Of a DNA stretch of 64,000 bases, positions 1 to 8,717 are shown piece by piece; position 1 is the stretch's first letter; each line of letters starts with the position of its first letter. A model generated the notes under the pieces. That model was not told the origin of the DNA and did no database searches. It was given only the letters and a program-made list of their open reading frames with translations. Location: contig NZ_LNAM01000001.1 of assembly GCF_001461035.1 (NCBI RefSeq), forward strand, positions 1 to 64,000, written 5' to 3'. Source of the stretch: Acetivibrio ethanolgignens. GTDB lineage: Bacteria > Bacillota > Clostridia > Lachnospirales > Lachnospiraceae. The position numbers were made by a program, and so were the translations under genes.

Positions 1-79
1 ATAAATGGTAAGGACATCTAAGAGGAACTCCCCTCATCCCGATTCCCATCTATACAGTCGATAGTTACATTTCAATATA

Positions 80-345
80 GGTAGATCCTGTGGTATGATA
101 TCAGGTAGAGTCTGATGTCCGAAGGCACTGCTGTTTCTCCTTTCAGCCGGCTTAGTCCGAGACTGCTTCAATAGCATTCAGCCTAGCACATACGGCACAT
201 TCCGCTGACACAGAATTTTCATCCCCAGCCGTTAGCCCCAGCAAGAAAGGCTGACTGGGTGCATGCTCATTGCGCGAGGTTTCGGTCACCGTATGCAGCA
301 CAGGATAAACCTTTTGCTTCAGGCTTCACAAATCCCCATCGGAAT
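80..345 (+). ncRNA. Candidate bridge RNA region of the IS110 element
   Basis: This non-coding stretch between the left end and the transposase start is rich in self-complementary segments. Examples are ATCAG at 100-104 with CTGAT at 112-116, a CAGCC...GGCTG stem near 226-256, and TGCAT...ATGCA spanning about 260-297. IS110-group elements are known to express a structured bridge RNA from this position, with one loop pairing to the target and one to the donor DNA. The limits and the loops are not determined here. The assignment rests on position and visible stems only. Confidence 0.45.
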
Positions 346-357
346 GGAGGTGATATC

Positions 358-1659
358 ATGTTAAAGATCAACTATTTGTCCACCTTGTTTGTAGGTATTG
401 ATGTAAGCTCAAAGACCAATGCTGTCTATGCGATGGACTTTGAGGAAAACAAATACATCTCATCGTCGTTTGGCAATAATCAGCCGGGTGCCGATAAGCT
501 TGTAAATATGATTGCTGAGTGTATGCAGAAGCATAAAAACCTGGATACGATTCTTATCGTGCTGGAATCTACTTCTGTATACAGCGTGCATATTTCAAAC
601 TTCCTGTCGACCAGCGAGGTTCTCATGCCCTACAAGCCTTACGTCTTTTGCGTAAACCCAAAAGCCACTTCGAATTACCGAAAGTCCTATATCGGAATGG
701 AAAAGACCGATCCCGCAGATGCATATCTCATCGCTGACTTTGGCAGGGTAGGCCGTACGAAAAAACTGGAGCCATGGCGCGGCGGGCAGTTTATAGCCCT
801 TAAACGCCTTACAAGGCACCGTATGCACCTTTCTGAGTGCATCACCAGGGAGAAGACTTATATGGTCTCTAATCTTTATCTGAAGTTCAGTGAACTTCAG
901 CTCCTTGAAGGTGATGACAAGCCCTTTGGCAGTCTCTATGGTGCCACGTCCTCAGCTGTCCTGACGGAATTTTTGTCTCCACAGGAGATTATCGATATGC
1001 CGGAAGAGAATCTGCTTACCTTTCTTGCCCAAAAGAGCAGGAACCGCATCTCTGACATATCCAAAACTTCTGAACTTCTGCGGAAGGCAGCCAGGGATTC
1101 CTACCGGTTAGACAAGTGCATGTACGAACCACTGAACATATCACTGGCAAGCTCGTTTAACTGCATCCATGCCTATCAGAAAGAAATCAAGCTGATAGAA
1201 CAGGCGATTGAGAAATGCATCAACGGAATGAACCCTAACGCCCTGATCATCCTTCAATCCATACCTGGAATAGGTCCGGTATGGGCATCTGGGATTCTAT
1301 CAGAAATAGGCGATATAACAGCGTTTCATTCATCCGATGCCCTTGCCAAATACGCCGGGCTTTACTGGCCTAAGGGTGATTCCGGAGATTTCACTTCTGA
1401 GGACAACGTTATGTCGAAAGCCGGAAATCCCTATCTTCGCTATTATCTTGGCGAAGCGGCAAACAGCGTCAGGAAGCACATCCCTGAATATGCTGATTTC
1501 TATGCCAGAAAATATGCTGAGGTAACCAAACATCAGCACAAAAGAGCACTCGCGCTTACATCTCGTAAATTAGTACGACTCGTTTTTGGATTGCTGGTCA
1601 AAAACCAACTGTACACCGGCGAAAAGCTGGACACCGAACATAATATCGAGTCGAACTGA
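358..1659 (+). CDS. IS110-family transposase (RNA-guided recombinase)
   Basis: The 433-residue protein recombines donor and target DNA for the element. The N-terminal DEDD (RuvC-like) domain begins FVGIDVSSKTNAVYAMDF and continues with LESTSVYS and MEKTDPADAYLIADF, which carry the acidic residues. The C-terminal transposase_20 domain is seen in LQSIPGIGPVWASGI and the GLYWPKGDSGDF stretch; a serine here is the likely nucleophile, by family analogy. The start at 358 is chosen because GGAGGTGAT lies directly before it; an in-frame start 99 bases upstream has no ribosome site and would run through the probable RNA region. No frameshift or truncation is seen. Confidence 0.93.
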   Translation: MLKINYLSTLFVGIDVSSKTNAVYAMDFEENKYISSSFGNNQPGADKLVNMIAECMQKHKNLDTILIVLESTSVYSVHISNFLSTSEVLMPYKPYVFCVNPKATSNYRKSYIGMEKTDPADAYLIADFGRVGRTKKLEPWRGGQFIALKRLTRHRMHLSECITREKTYMVSNLYLKFSELQLLEGDDKPFGSLYGATSSAVLTEFLSPQEIIDMPEENLLTFLAQKSRNRISDISKTSELLRKAARDSYRLDKCMYEPLNISLASSFNCIHAYQKEIKLIEQAIEKCINGMNPNALIILQSIPGIGPVWASGILSEIGDITAFHSSDALAKYAGLYWPKGDSGDFTSEDNVMSKAGNPYLRYYLGEAANSVRKHIPEYADFYARKYAEVTKHQHKRALALTSRKLVRLVFGLLVKNQLYTGEKLDTEHNIESN

Positions 1660-1769
1660 CATTCGGTTTTGCATGAAACATACCGAAGGTCTGTTAAAGT
1701 TACCCTTTTTTCTGAAAAACATATCAAAATCTTTTTCAAAAAGTTCTTGACATATCACCAGAATGCTTT

Positions 1770-2246
1770 TTATGCCACATAATCTATATTCTGCCCTGCC
1801 AAAAAGCTTCCTTCGATACTTTTCCGTGCCTGATCATAGGGATTATCCGAATAGGTTGCCATCGTTGTCCTTGTCGTACCACCAGCTACATAGGCTCTGC
1901 CGCACTCAGGACAGACCGCCATCTGAAGAGATACCGTTGCTGAAATAAGCTCCTTATTCGCCTTATTTCCTTCATTAACTGCATTAGCCACATGCTCCTT
2001 TTCATGAGCCATAACTACTGCATCCGAGGCTTCCGGTGAAATATGTCCCGGCGTCTTAAAGGAAACGTTTCCTTCATTGGAGCCGTCTACATACTTACGG
2101 TTTTTACAGGTCTGACATTCTCCCTTTTTTTCAGATTTTTCAACTGCATCTGTGCCTTCTGTCTTTCCAATTGGACTAATCGGATTTACATTATACTGTG
2201 GATATAGTCCGGTTACCTGACCCCTCATATTAATTCCTGCTATCAT
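1770..2246 (-). CDS. SprA-like putative metalloprotease
   Basis: This 158-residue protein has a CQTCKNRKYVDGS segment, a SFKTPGHISP segment, the zinc-peptidase-like motif HEKEH (HExxH) near residue 81, and a second Cys pair in CPECGRAYVAGGTTRT. This order matches the SprA-related family of small putative metalloproteases found in many motile and gut bacteria; its substrate is unknown. There is no signal peptide. A strong AAAGGAGG ribosome site lies seven bases before the ATG. The 3' end lies next to the IS110 element, but the reading frame appears complete. Function beyond the motif is not established. Confidence 0.7.
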   Translation of the reverse strand: MIAGINMRGQVTGLYPQYNVNPISPIGKTEGTDAVEKSEKKGECQTCKNRKYVDGSNEGNVSFKTPGHISPEASDAVVMAHEKEHVANAVNEGNKANKELISATVSLQMAVCPECGRAYVAGGTTRTTMATYSDNPYDQARKSIEGSFLAGQNIDYVA

Positions 2247-2296
2247 AAAGATACCTCCTTTCCTTTTTATGCATTTTGTCAGTATAATTATGCACG

Positions 2297-3070
2297 CTAT
2301 TTCTCATACAAAAACCGAATATATTCATATATCTCCCGAAAATTTATCTCACATTTTTTCTCCCAGATGTGGACAGGCACTCTGCTGTCAAAACCATAAA
2401 TTGCTGGATATTCTTCATGCTCAAAATCATATACAATTACTATCTTTTTATCCGGATCAATCAACCAGTATTCACGAACTCCTGCACTCATATATTTATT
2501 CAGCTTAATAATGGAATCTCTTTTTTTTGTGGTCGGAGAGAGAACCTCAATAATAAAATCCGGAGCTCCATAAATACAATGCTCCATAACCTTATTACGA
2601 TCGCATACAACAGCGATATCTGGCTGTACCATTGTTTTTTCATCACAGTCAAGTTGGACATCTATCGGAGAAATCATAGGTACGCAGCTATTCCGGCAAG
2701 TGCTTACATATCCCAGCAGCTTACCATAAATAAGACCACAGAGCAGTTGATGAATGGAACTCGGTGAAGACATATTATAAATAACACCATCAATCAACTC
2801 CATGTGCACGTCCTCTGGCAGCTGATAATAATCCTCCAGAGTATATTCCCCCTGTTTTTTTTCCGGACAGCCAAAGGCTTCTTCGCCAATCTGTCTGTCC
2901 CCTTTTCCCAAAATCTGCTCCAAAGCATACAAGGTATCATATCGAGGAGAAGCGGTCACTCCACTAAAAACCTTTTGAACAGTTCCCAGCGGAACCCCTG
3001 ACAGTTCAGAAATCTGATCATAGCTGTATCCCAGCTCCTTTTTCCGTTTTTTCATCTCATCAATCGTCAT
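2297..3070 (-). CDS. HTH (Xre) - Uma2 fused protein
   Basis: This 257-residue protein joins an N-terminal Xre/Cro-type helix-turn-helix (about residues 1-55, with YSYDQISELSGVPLGTVQKV as the binding helices) to a Uma2/DUF820 domain of the PD-(D/E)XK nuclease fold. The nuclease-like motif is seen in VQPDIAVVCD and PDFIIEVLSPTTKKRD, followed by KLNKYMSAGVREYWLIDP. The start at 3070 is set by AAGGAGG eight bases upstream; a longer in-frame reading from 3130 would run through the promoter. Uma2 proteins are abundant in cyanobacteria and some Firmicutes and their role is not settled. A self-regulating DNA-binding protein is one inference. Confidence 0.8.
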   Translation of the reverse strand: MTIDEMKKRKKELGYSYDQISELSGVPLGTVQKVFSGVTASPRYDTLYALEQILGKGDRQIGEEAFGCPEKKQGEYTLEDYYQLPEDVHMELIDGVIYNMSSPSSIHQLLCGLIYGKLLGYVSTCRNSCVPMISPIDVQLDCDEKTMVQPDIAVVCDRNKVMEHCIYGAPDFIIEVLSPTTKKRDSIIKLNKYMSAGVREYWLIDPDKKIVIVYDFEHEEYPAIYGFDSRVPVHIWEKKCEINFREIYEYIRFLYEK

Positions 3071-3091
3071 AACTCCATCCTCCTTAACCTT

Positions 3092-3120
3092 ATTATATCC
3101 AAAATATTTCCAAGTTTCAA
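3092..3120 (-). promoter_or_regulatory. Sigma-A promoter of the HTH-Uma2 gene
   Basis: TTGAAA (3120-3115), a 17-base spacer and TATAAT (3097-3092) precede the gene. Transcription would start about 15 bases before the ATG. Confidence 0.7.
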
Positions 3121-3141
3121 CCGTTATCACTCAATAAGCCC

Positions 3142-3184
3142 AAATAAAAACATCCCACGGATAAAATCTCTATCCTGTAGGATG
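3142..3184 (-). terminator. Terminator of the ABC exporter operon
   Basis: On the minus strand an imperfect hairpin with CATCC/GGATG at its base and GGATA/TATCC above is followed by TTTTTATTT. It lies about 100 bases after the stop of the ATPase gene. Confidence 0.65.
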
Positions 3185-3284
3185 CCTCTATTTGTATACA
3201 CTTATTTTCCAGAAATATAGTTCTACATATTGTTTATACAATATCTCATTAGAATCAGATCCACTATCAACTATAGCTACTGCA

Positions 3285-4160
3285 TTACCTTTCATATTTA
3301 TTCAGTATAATATATGCATCTTCCAGAGTGGTTTCTCTTGATGTGCATCGAATGGATGGCTGGTTAATCGAAACAAACTGCACCCGAATTCCCTCTTGTG
3401 TATGTATCTTATTAACAATCTGATAATCCGCGGCAATTATTTCTACTTCATCTTTATCCTTTACAGTAGTTTCATATGCCATTCCTTGAGTACTTTGTAA
3501 TAAGCCTTGTATTGTTCCAAAATAATCTACTTTCCCTTTTGTTAATATGCAAAGTGTGTTGCTAGTAGCTGCTAAATCTTCGACAACGTGTGTAGAAAAT
3601 AAAACACTGCAATTTTCCCCCAACTCACTCAACATATTACGAATTTTTATTCTTTCTTCTGGATCTAATCCTGAAGTTGGTTCATCGATAATTAAAATTT
3701 TAGGATTATTCAACATTGCCTGCGCCAATCCGACCCTTCGTTTCATCCCACCTGATAACTGTTTATTCTTTTTATTGTAATGCTCTACTAAATTGGTTTT
3801 CTCAAGCACTAATTCAATTCGCTCTTTTATATGAGTTTTTGGAATACCAGAACTCCTCCCCAGATACTCTAGGGTTTCTTTTACTGTCAGTTCTGGATAA
3901 GGTTCTAACTCTTGAGGTAAATATCCTATTAATCTTCTAATATCATCATAATTCTCTCGTTTTAATTGAATACCACATATCTCAATGTTGCCCTCAGTTG
4001 GAATTAGTAATGTAGAGATAATTCTCATCAAAGTTGTCTTTCCGGCTCCATTGTGCCCTAGCAATCCGCATACACCGTTACCAATTTCCATACTCACATT
4101 ATCTAATGCTTTATAACCATTTTTATATATTTTAGATACTTGATTAATCAGAATCGACAT
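3285..4160 (-). CDS. ABC transporter ATP-binding protein
   Basis: The 291-residue ATPase powers the two membrane proteins encoded just upstream. It has Walker A GHNGAGKTT (about 36-44), a Q-loop in GYLPQELEPYPELTV, signature LSGGMKRR, Walker B ILIIDEPTSGLDP and switch histidine STHVVED. The C-terminal ~70 residues are an accessory tail of the type found in drug- and peptide-exporting ABC-2 ATPases. It is the last gene of a three-gene operon and is followed by a terminator. The substrate is not known; bacteriocin or antibiotic export/immunity is a common role for this arrangement but is only inference. Confidence 0.88.
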   Translation of the reverse strand: MSILINQVSKIYKNGYKALDNVSMEIGNGVCGLLGHNGAGKTTLMRIISTLLIPTEGNIEICGIQLKRENYDDIRRLIGYLPQELEPYPELTVKETLEYLGRSSGIPKTHIKERIELVLEKTNLVEHYNKKNKQLSGGMKRRVGLAQAMLNNPKILIIDEPTSGLDPEERIKIRNMLSELGENCSVLFSTHVVEDLAATSNTLCILTKGKVDYFGTIQGLLQSTQGMAYETTVKDKDEVEIIAADYQIVNKIHTQEGIRVQFVSINQPSIRCTSRETTLEDAYIILNKYER

Positions 4161-4196
4161 TTTATATTTCTCCTTTACTTATTCTCATTCATATAA

Positions 4197-4889
4197 TTAC
4201 ACCTTAACCCTTTTTTCCAGCCACTTTTGTTCAATCGCAGCTAGAATTATTACAAGAATTAACATAACCATTTTCCCGATGAACCATAATTTTGCGTTAG
4301 GATCTGGATTACCATCTAGTTCACGCTTTCCAAATAAAAACATATTGATCGGTACTGGCAAACTCCTCCCCCATTTGGAAATCAATGAAACCCATATAAA
4401 TATGCTTATCCCAATACCAGCCCACCTATTTGAGAAAAGATTTGAAAATAACATAGACAGAAAACCAAATATTAAGCTATTCATTAAAACAATAAGTATC
4501 GAAATAAAGAAGTAGTAAATAATAGAATCCTCCTGGTTAATCACTGGGTTGTGAATTAAAAAGAATACACCATAAAATAACATACTAGCACACACTAACA
4601 TTAGTAAATTCATGAATATTCTCATCAGTAAAATATACCTTTTTATTCGATATGATTTTAACATAAATATTTCTATATTTCGTCCCGGATATTCCATTAA
4701 TAAAATATCAGAGAAAAACACAATGGGAAGTAAACCAAAATATCCATCCAGTAATGACGTAATATCTGATATCTGGTGTACCAAGGGCAATAAGCATAGA
4801 AAAAACATATAACAGAGTGTACTAATCCATTTATATCTAGGTACAGATAGTTTAAATAAAATTCTCAAAGCGTTGTTCTCCTTTTCCAT
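4197..4889 (-). CDS. ABC-2 type membrane permease (short)
   Basis: The 230-residue hydrophobic protein has about six predicted membrane segments, for example near WISTLCYMFFLCLLPLV, LLPIVFFSDILLM and MLILVIILAAIEQKW. Its start overlaps the end of the preceding larger permease gene by 25 bases, which indicates translational coupling. Together with that gene and the downstream ATPase it probably forms one exporter. No motif identifies the substrate. Confidence 0.75.
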   Translation of the reverse strand: MEKENNALRILFKLSVPRYKWISTLCYMFFLCLLPLVHQISDITSLLDGYFGLLPIVFFSDILLMEYPGRNIEIFMLKSYRIKRYILLMRIFMNLLMLVCASMLFYGVFFLIHNPVINQEDSIIYYFFISILIVLMNSLIFGFLSMLFSNLFSNRWAGIGISIFIWVSLISKWGRSLPVPINMFLFGKRELDGNPDPNAKLWFIGKMVMLILVIILAAIEQKWLEKRVKV

Positions 4890-5917
4890 AATTGAATCGC
4901 TGCAATTAAAATAATAAATGATACAAGTAACAATAAGATCCCGTTATAATACATCTCTTTTTTCACTACTGTTTTAAAAAGATCACCCGGAAAACGGGTT
5001 AATAATGACAACGGTCTTACAACATAAATAAATGAACCATCTGACGCTCTGCTTCCAGTGTTGGAATATAAAACTTGTAAAAATAATATAGGTATAGCAG
5101 GTACTGGCGTTTTAAAAATTAATGAGCTTAAGCAACTAAAAGAAGATATGTATATAATAGTTGGTATACAAAACATGACAAATCTCCAAAATAAACATAA
5201 TATATTATAGTCCACATGAAGATTATTAGCTGTTCGCATTGAACAAATAGTTAATCCTATAAGTACAACTATGCATGCTAAAATAATTGCAGCAACTTGC
5301 CCAAATACTTTTGACAGAATATAGTTACTTGCTTTAAAGGATTTTGTATGTAGTAATTCATAGGTATCTTTTCGTAACTCATTTCTAAAAAGAAAAACAG
5401 ATATAAGTATTGTAATCATAGCAAGATACAAGTTCATGAAATCAGTGAATTTATTGGATATTTTCTCACTAAATATTCCCTGTGAAAGATACTCTGAAAG
5501 TAACTCGTTTACTTCTTTCATTGTTCCCTTTTTTTCACTGTATTTCCATTCAAACTCCACAGATATATTTGTCATTCCTTTATCTTTTTCAAAATATTCA
5601 TAGATTTCTCGAAAATCTAATGAATTTTCTTCAATATGAGAGCGCATCTCTTCCACATCTTCCTGAGAATATCCCATCTCTCTAAGATCTTTATAAATAC
5701 TCTCTAATTTTTCGGAATATGTTGTAGGGATTCTGCCAGCAACTATTCCCTCAGAATCCACTTGATATATTTTCTCAAGTTCATTTTCATTCTCAACATA
5801 ATGAAGATTTATATATTTAGCACAATTAAAGTATGTTATCAAAGCAACTATAATAATTCCTATATAAAAAAATATATTTTTATAATAAGACTTTATCTGG
5901 TTTTTAAGAATAAACAT
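4865..5917 (-). CDS. ABC-2 type membrane permease with large extracellular loop
   Basis: The 350-residue protein has one N-terminal membrane helix (NIFFYIGIIIVALITYF), then a roughly 130-residue charged soluble segment, then five or more membrane helices from about residue 165 on. This is the layout of ABC-2 permeases with a large external loop. It is first in a three-gene operon: AAGGAGAG lies five bases before the ATG and a sigma-A promoter lies about 80 bases upstream. The operon is more AT-rich than the amino-acid genes on its right, which could point to horizontal acquisition. Substrate unknown. Confidence 0.75.
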   Translation of the reverse strand: MFILKNQIKSYYKNIFFYIGIIIVALITYFNCAKYINLHYVENENELEKIYQVDSEGIVAGRIPTTYSEKLESIYKDLREMGYSQEDVEEMRSHIEENSLDFREIYEYFEKDKGMTNISVEFEWKYSEKKGTMKEVNELLSEYLSQGIFSEKISNKFTDFMNLYLAMITILISVFLFRNELRKDTYELLHTKSFKASNYILSKVFGQVAAIILACIVVLIGLTICSMRTANNLHVDYNILCLFWRFVMFCIPTIIYISSFSCLSSLIFKTPVPAIPILFLQVLYSNTGSRASDGSFIYVVRPLSLLTRFPGDLFKTVVKKEMYYNGILLLLVSFIILIAAIQLWKRRTTL

Positions 5918-5993
5918 TCTAACTCTCCTTATCTTTCTCGCACTATTAATCTTAAATATTGTCTGCTGATTAAGCAGTTATTATTTATATCGG

Positions 5994-6022
5994 ATTATAC
6001 ATTATTTTCCATTATCTGTAAA
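5994..6022 (-). promoter_or_regulatory. Sigma-A promoter of the ABC exporter operon
   Basis: TTTACA (6022-6017), 17 bases, then a consensus TATAAT (5999-5994). The roughly 70-base leader contains a small CTGCT...AGCAG inverted repeat near 5963-5977. The rest of the 5918-6256 gap holds only the lysC terminator and AT-rich sequence. Confidence 0.75.
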
Positions 6023-6076
6023 GTAAAATTTAGGTATTTCTTCCATTGACATCCTATTTTTAAGTGATGGAGAAAT

Positions 6077-6117
6077 CAAAAAAATGCTAAGCCATAGGTT
6101 TTAATCCTTGGCTTAGC
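6077..6117 (-). terminator. Terminator after lysC
   Basis: A perfect 9-bp stem, GCTAAGCCA at 6086-6094 with TGGCTTAGC at 6109-6117, is followed on the minus strand by ATTTTTTTGA. It ends the aspartate-family operon about 140 bases beyond the lysC stop. Confidence 0.8.
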
Positions 6118-6256
6118 ACCATATTTTAATGCTCAACTCCCAAAGTTAGGAATTATACACGAATTTTGTTATATAACCAACAGAGATTTGAAAATAGTAT
6201 ATGTCATTTTTTATTGTACAACATCATAAATACATCTGCTGCTGATAAACCAAAGC

Positions 6257-7468
6257 TTACTTTCCCAATGCAAAAGCATCATGGACTGCATTCATTGCCA
6301 CATCAGCATACTTCTCATCAATCAGCACAGTAACACGGATTTCCGAGGTACAAATCTGCTTAATATTTACATTAGCATCATAGAGAGCCTCAAACATCTT
6401 AGCTGCCACACCCGGATTAGACATCATACCTGCACCAACCACAGAAACCTTAGCTACATTTTTCTCTACCTCAACACGACTGCATTTTAAGCTTCCCTGA
6501 CGGTGGCGTTCGATAATTGCTGCTGCCTCGTCAGCAGCATCCTCATCTACCGTAAAGCTGATATCCTTTGTGCCGTCACGACCTACAGACTGTAAAATAA
6601 TATCTACATTTATATTATGGTTTGCCAGATGGTTAAACAGCTTAAACGCAACTCCCGGTCTGTCCTCCAGCTCAATTACTGCGATACGGGCCGCATTCTT
6701 ATCACACGCTACGCCGCTTACAAACATCTCTTCCATTTTTACTACCTCCTTAACAACGGTTCCTTCTGAATTATTTAAGCTGGAGCGAACTACCAGCTCT
6801 ACTCCGTATTTCTTTGCCATCTCTACCGAACGATTGTGAAGCACACCAGCTCCTAAAGAAGCTAGCTCCAGCATCTCATCATAGGTAATTTCTTCAATCT
6901 TGCGGGCCTCCCTTACAATTCTTGGGTCCGCTGTATATACGCCATCCACATCAGTGAAAATCTCACACCGGTCCGCTCTCAAAGCTGCTGCCAGAGCGAC
7001 AGCTGTCGTATCAGAGCCGCCTCGTCCCAGAGTAGTGTAGTCATCGTATTTGTTGATGCCCTGGAAGCCGGTTACAATAACAATCTTCTTGTTGGAAAGC
7101 TCATGCTTGATTCTGTCGGTATCAATACGCTTCAACCGGGCATTTCCATATACCGGTGTCGTATTCATAGATACCTGGAAGGCATTTAAAGAAATTGCCG
7201 GTACTCCTAGTGCATCCATGGCAATTGCCATCAGGGCAACTGAGGTCTGCTCTCCTGTTGTCATCAGCATATCCAATTCACGCTTTGGTGCATTTAGATT
7301 CATCTCTCTTGCCTGGTTCAGCAAAATATCTGTCGTCTTTCCCATCGCAGACAGAACCACAACCACCTGATGTCCTGCCTTATAATCCTCGATACATCTT
7401 CTCGCTACATTAAAAATCCGGTCTTTATCACCTACCGATGTACCGCCAAATTTCTTAACTATTAACAT
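6257..7468 (-). CDS. lysC: Aspartate kinase
   Basis: Aspartokinase phosphorylates aspartate to aspartyl phosphate, the first step toward lysine, threonine, methionine and diaminopimelate. The 403-residue protein starts with the kinase motif KKFGGTSVGD. It contains TTGEQTSVALMA and FTDVDGVYTADPR, and ends with two ACT domains (about 265-400) that usually bind lysine and/or threonine for feedback control. The start overlaps the end of the preceding apgM-like gene by 14 bases and has TAGGAGGA before it. It is the last gene of the asd - ACT - hom - apgM - lysC operon and is followed by a clear terminator. Confidence 0.95.
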   Translation of the reverse strand: MLIVKKFGGTSVGDKDRIFNVARRCIEDYKAGHQVVVVLSAMGKTTDILLNQAREMNLNAPKRELDMLMTTGEQTSVALMAIAMDALGVPAISLNAFQVSMNTTPVYGNARLKRIDTDRIKHELSNKKIVIVTGFQGINKYDDYTTLGRGGSDTTAVALAAALRADRCEIFTDVDGVYTADPRIVREARKIEEITYDEMLELASLGAGVLHNRSVEMAKKYGVELVVRSSLNNSEGTVVKEVVKMEEMFVSGVACDKNAARIAVIELEDRPGVAFKLFNHLANHNINVDIILQSVGRDGTKDISFTVDEDAADEAAAIIERHRQGSLKCSRVEVEKNVAKVSVVGAGMMSNPGVAAKMFEALYDANVNIKQICTSEIRVTVLIDEKYADVAMNAVHDAFALGK

Positions 7469-8669
7469 GGCTTCCTCCTAACAGTTTATTTATCAACAAA
7501 TAACCATCCTTTTCCACAATTCCGGTCATAGCTGCCTCTTTTTCATTATAGGTACCGGCTGCCTTTCTCTCCATTGTACTATCATACAAGAGATACGGTA
7601 CCGGCTGGGCCGTGTGGGTTCGCAGCCTTATCGGCGTTGGGTGGTCTGGCAATAAAAGCAGCCGAAAAGGCTCTTGTGCCCTTTTAAGCTCCTCTACCAC
7701 CGTTTTTACAACCTCTCGATCCAGATACTCAATTGCCTGGATTTTTCGCTCTATGCTTCCCTGATGGCTCATCTCATCTGGAGCTTCTACATGAATATAG
7801 GCAAAGTCATAGTTATCCTTTAAAAGAGCGTCTACCGCTGCCTTCGCCTTTCCCTTGTAATTCGTATGAAGCGTTCCGTTGGCACCCTCTACCAGAATAT
7901 TTTTCATGCCTGCTCCAGCTCCGATTCCCTTTAAGAGATCAACAGCGGAAATCATAACACCTTTCCTTCCGGTCTTTTCTTCAAAGCTATCCAGAATTGG
8001 TTTCGTACCTGCACCCCAGAACCAGATAGAATTTGCTTTATTCAGGCCCTTTTTTTCTCTTTCTATATTTAATGGATGCTGATTTAAAATATCATAGCTT
8101 TTTTTCATCATCTCCCGCAGCTTCCTGTTTTCTGGAAGATACTCTGCTATTACATTTCCCAGAATATCATGAGGCGGTGTCAGTGGAACAACACTTCCCT
8201 TATCCCAGAGGGTAAGATGCCGGTAGCTGGTTCCGGTATAAAAATGATAAACATCATTTTCCAGCTCTTTTTTTACAGCATCTATAAGAATCACCGCATC
8301 CTCGGTAGAAATCTCACTGGAGCTGTGATCCAGTATCTTTTTTTCTTCATAGGCACCTTCCTCTGATAAAGTAACCAGATTACACCGCAGCGCAACATCA
8401 CTTTCCTTCATCGGAACTCCAATGCTCAAGGCCTCTAAAGGAGATCTCCCGGTATAATAAAGCTTTGGATTATAGCCTAAAACGGCCAGATTTGCCGTAT
8501 CACTTCCCGGGCTCATGCCCTCGGGAATCGTATGTGCCATGCCAAGCTCAGATTTTCCTGCCAGTCTGTCCATCATCGGTGTAACCGCTGCTTCCAGCGG
8601 GGTTTTGCCGCCAAGAGTCTCTAGAGGCTCATCAGCCATACCGTCACCTAATATTACGATATATTTCAT
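7455..8669 (-). CDS. ApgM-type phosphoglycerate mutase family; proposed homoserine kinase
   Basis: The 404-residue protein belongs to the cofactor-independent, archaeal-type phosphoglycerate mutase family (alkaline phosphatase superfamily). Visible motifs are the N-terminal metal site VILGDGMADEP, the SDTANLAVLGY segment with the likely nucleophilic Ser56, IHVEAPDEMSHQG and the C-terminal metal site LLPDHPTPIRLRTHT. A subfamily of these proteins occurs in threonine operons and has been proposed to act as homoserine kinase. This copy sits between hom and lysC in an operon with no ordinary thrB, which fits that proposal. A true mutase role cannot be excluded from sequence alone. Confidence 0.85.
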   Translation of the reverse strand: MKYIVILGDGMADEPLETLGGKTPLEAAVTPMMDRLAGKSELGMAHTIPEGMSPGSDTANLAVLGYNPKLYYTGRSPLEALSIGVPMKESDVALRCNLVTLSEEGAYEEKKILDHSSSEISTEDAVILIDAVKKELENDVYHFYTGTSYRHLTLWDKGSVVPLTPPHDILGNVIAEYLPENRKLREMMKKSYDILNQHPLNIEREKKGLNKANSIWFWGAGTKPILDSFEEKTGRKGVMISAVDLLKGIGAGAGMKNILVEGANGTLHTNYKGKAKAAVDALLKDNYDFAYIHVEAPDEMSHQGSIERKIQAIEYLDREVVKTVVEELKRAQEPFRLLLLPDHPTPIRLRTHTAQPVPYLLYDSTMERKAAGTYNEKEAAMTGIVEKDGYLLINKLLGGSHVNS

Positions 8670-8717
8670 TATCTCACATCCATTTCACACACAATCTGTC
8701 TATACTTCCCTTACAAG

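Larger units (their letters stand above)
1..1760 (+). mobile_element. IS110-family insertion sequence (ends estimated)
   Basis: The element comprises a DEDD-type IS110 transposase gene at 358-1659, a 357-base non-coding stretch before it and about 100 bases after it. IS110 elements lack conspicuous terminal inverted repeats, so the ends cannot be fixed by eye. The left end may lie at or outside the window edge. The right end is placed near 1735-1760 at an AT-rich stretch containing TTCTTGACATATCA, just before the 3' end of the next gene. The long 5' non-coding part is the arrangement of the IS110 group rather than the IS1111 group, whose long end is downstream. The transposase is intact, so the copy may be active. 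Confidence 0.75.

Noticed and set aside
1-357. Short upstream in-frame extension of the transposase from 259
   Set aside because: The GGAGGTGAT site fits only the ATG at 358, and the upstream stretch looks like structured RNA.
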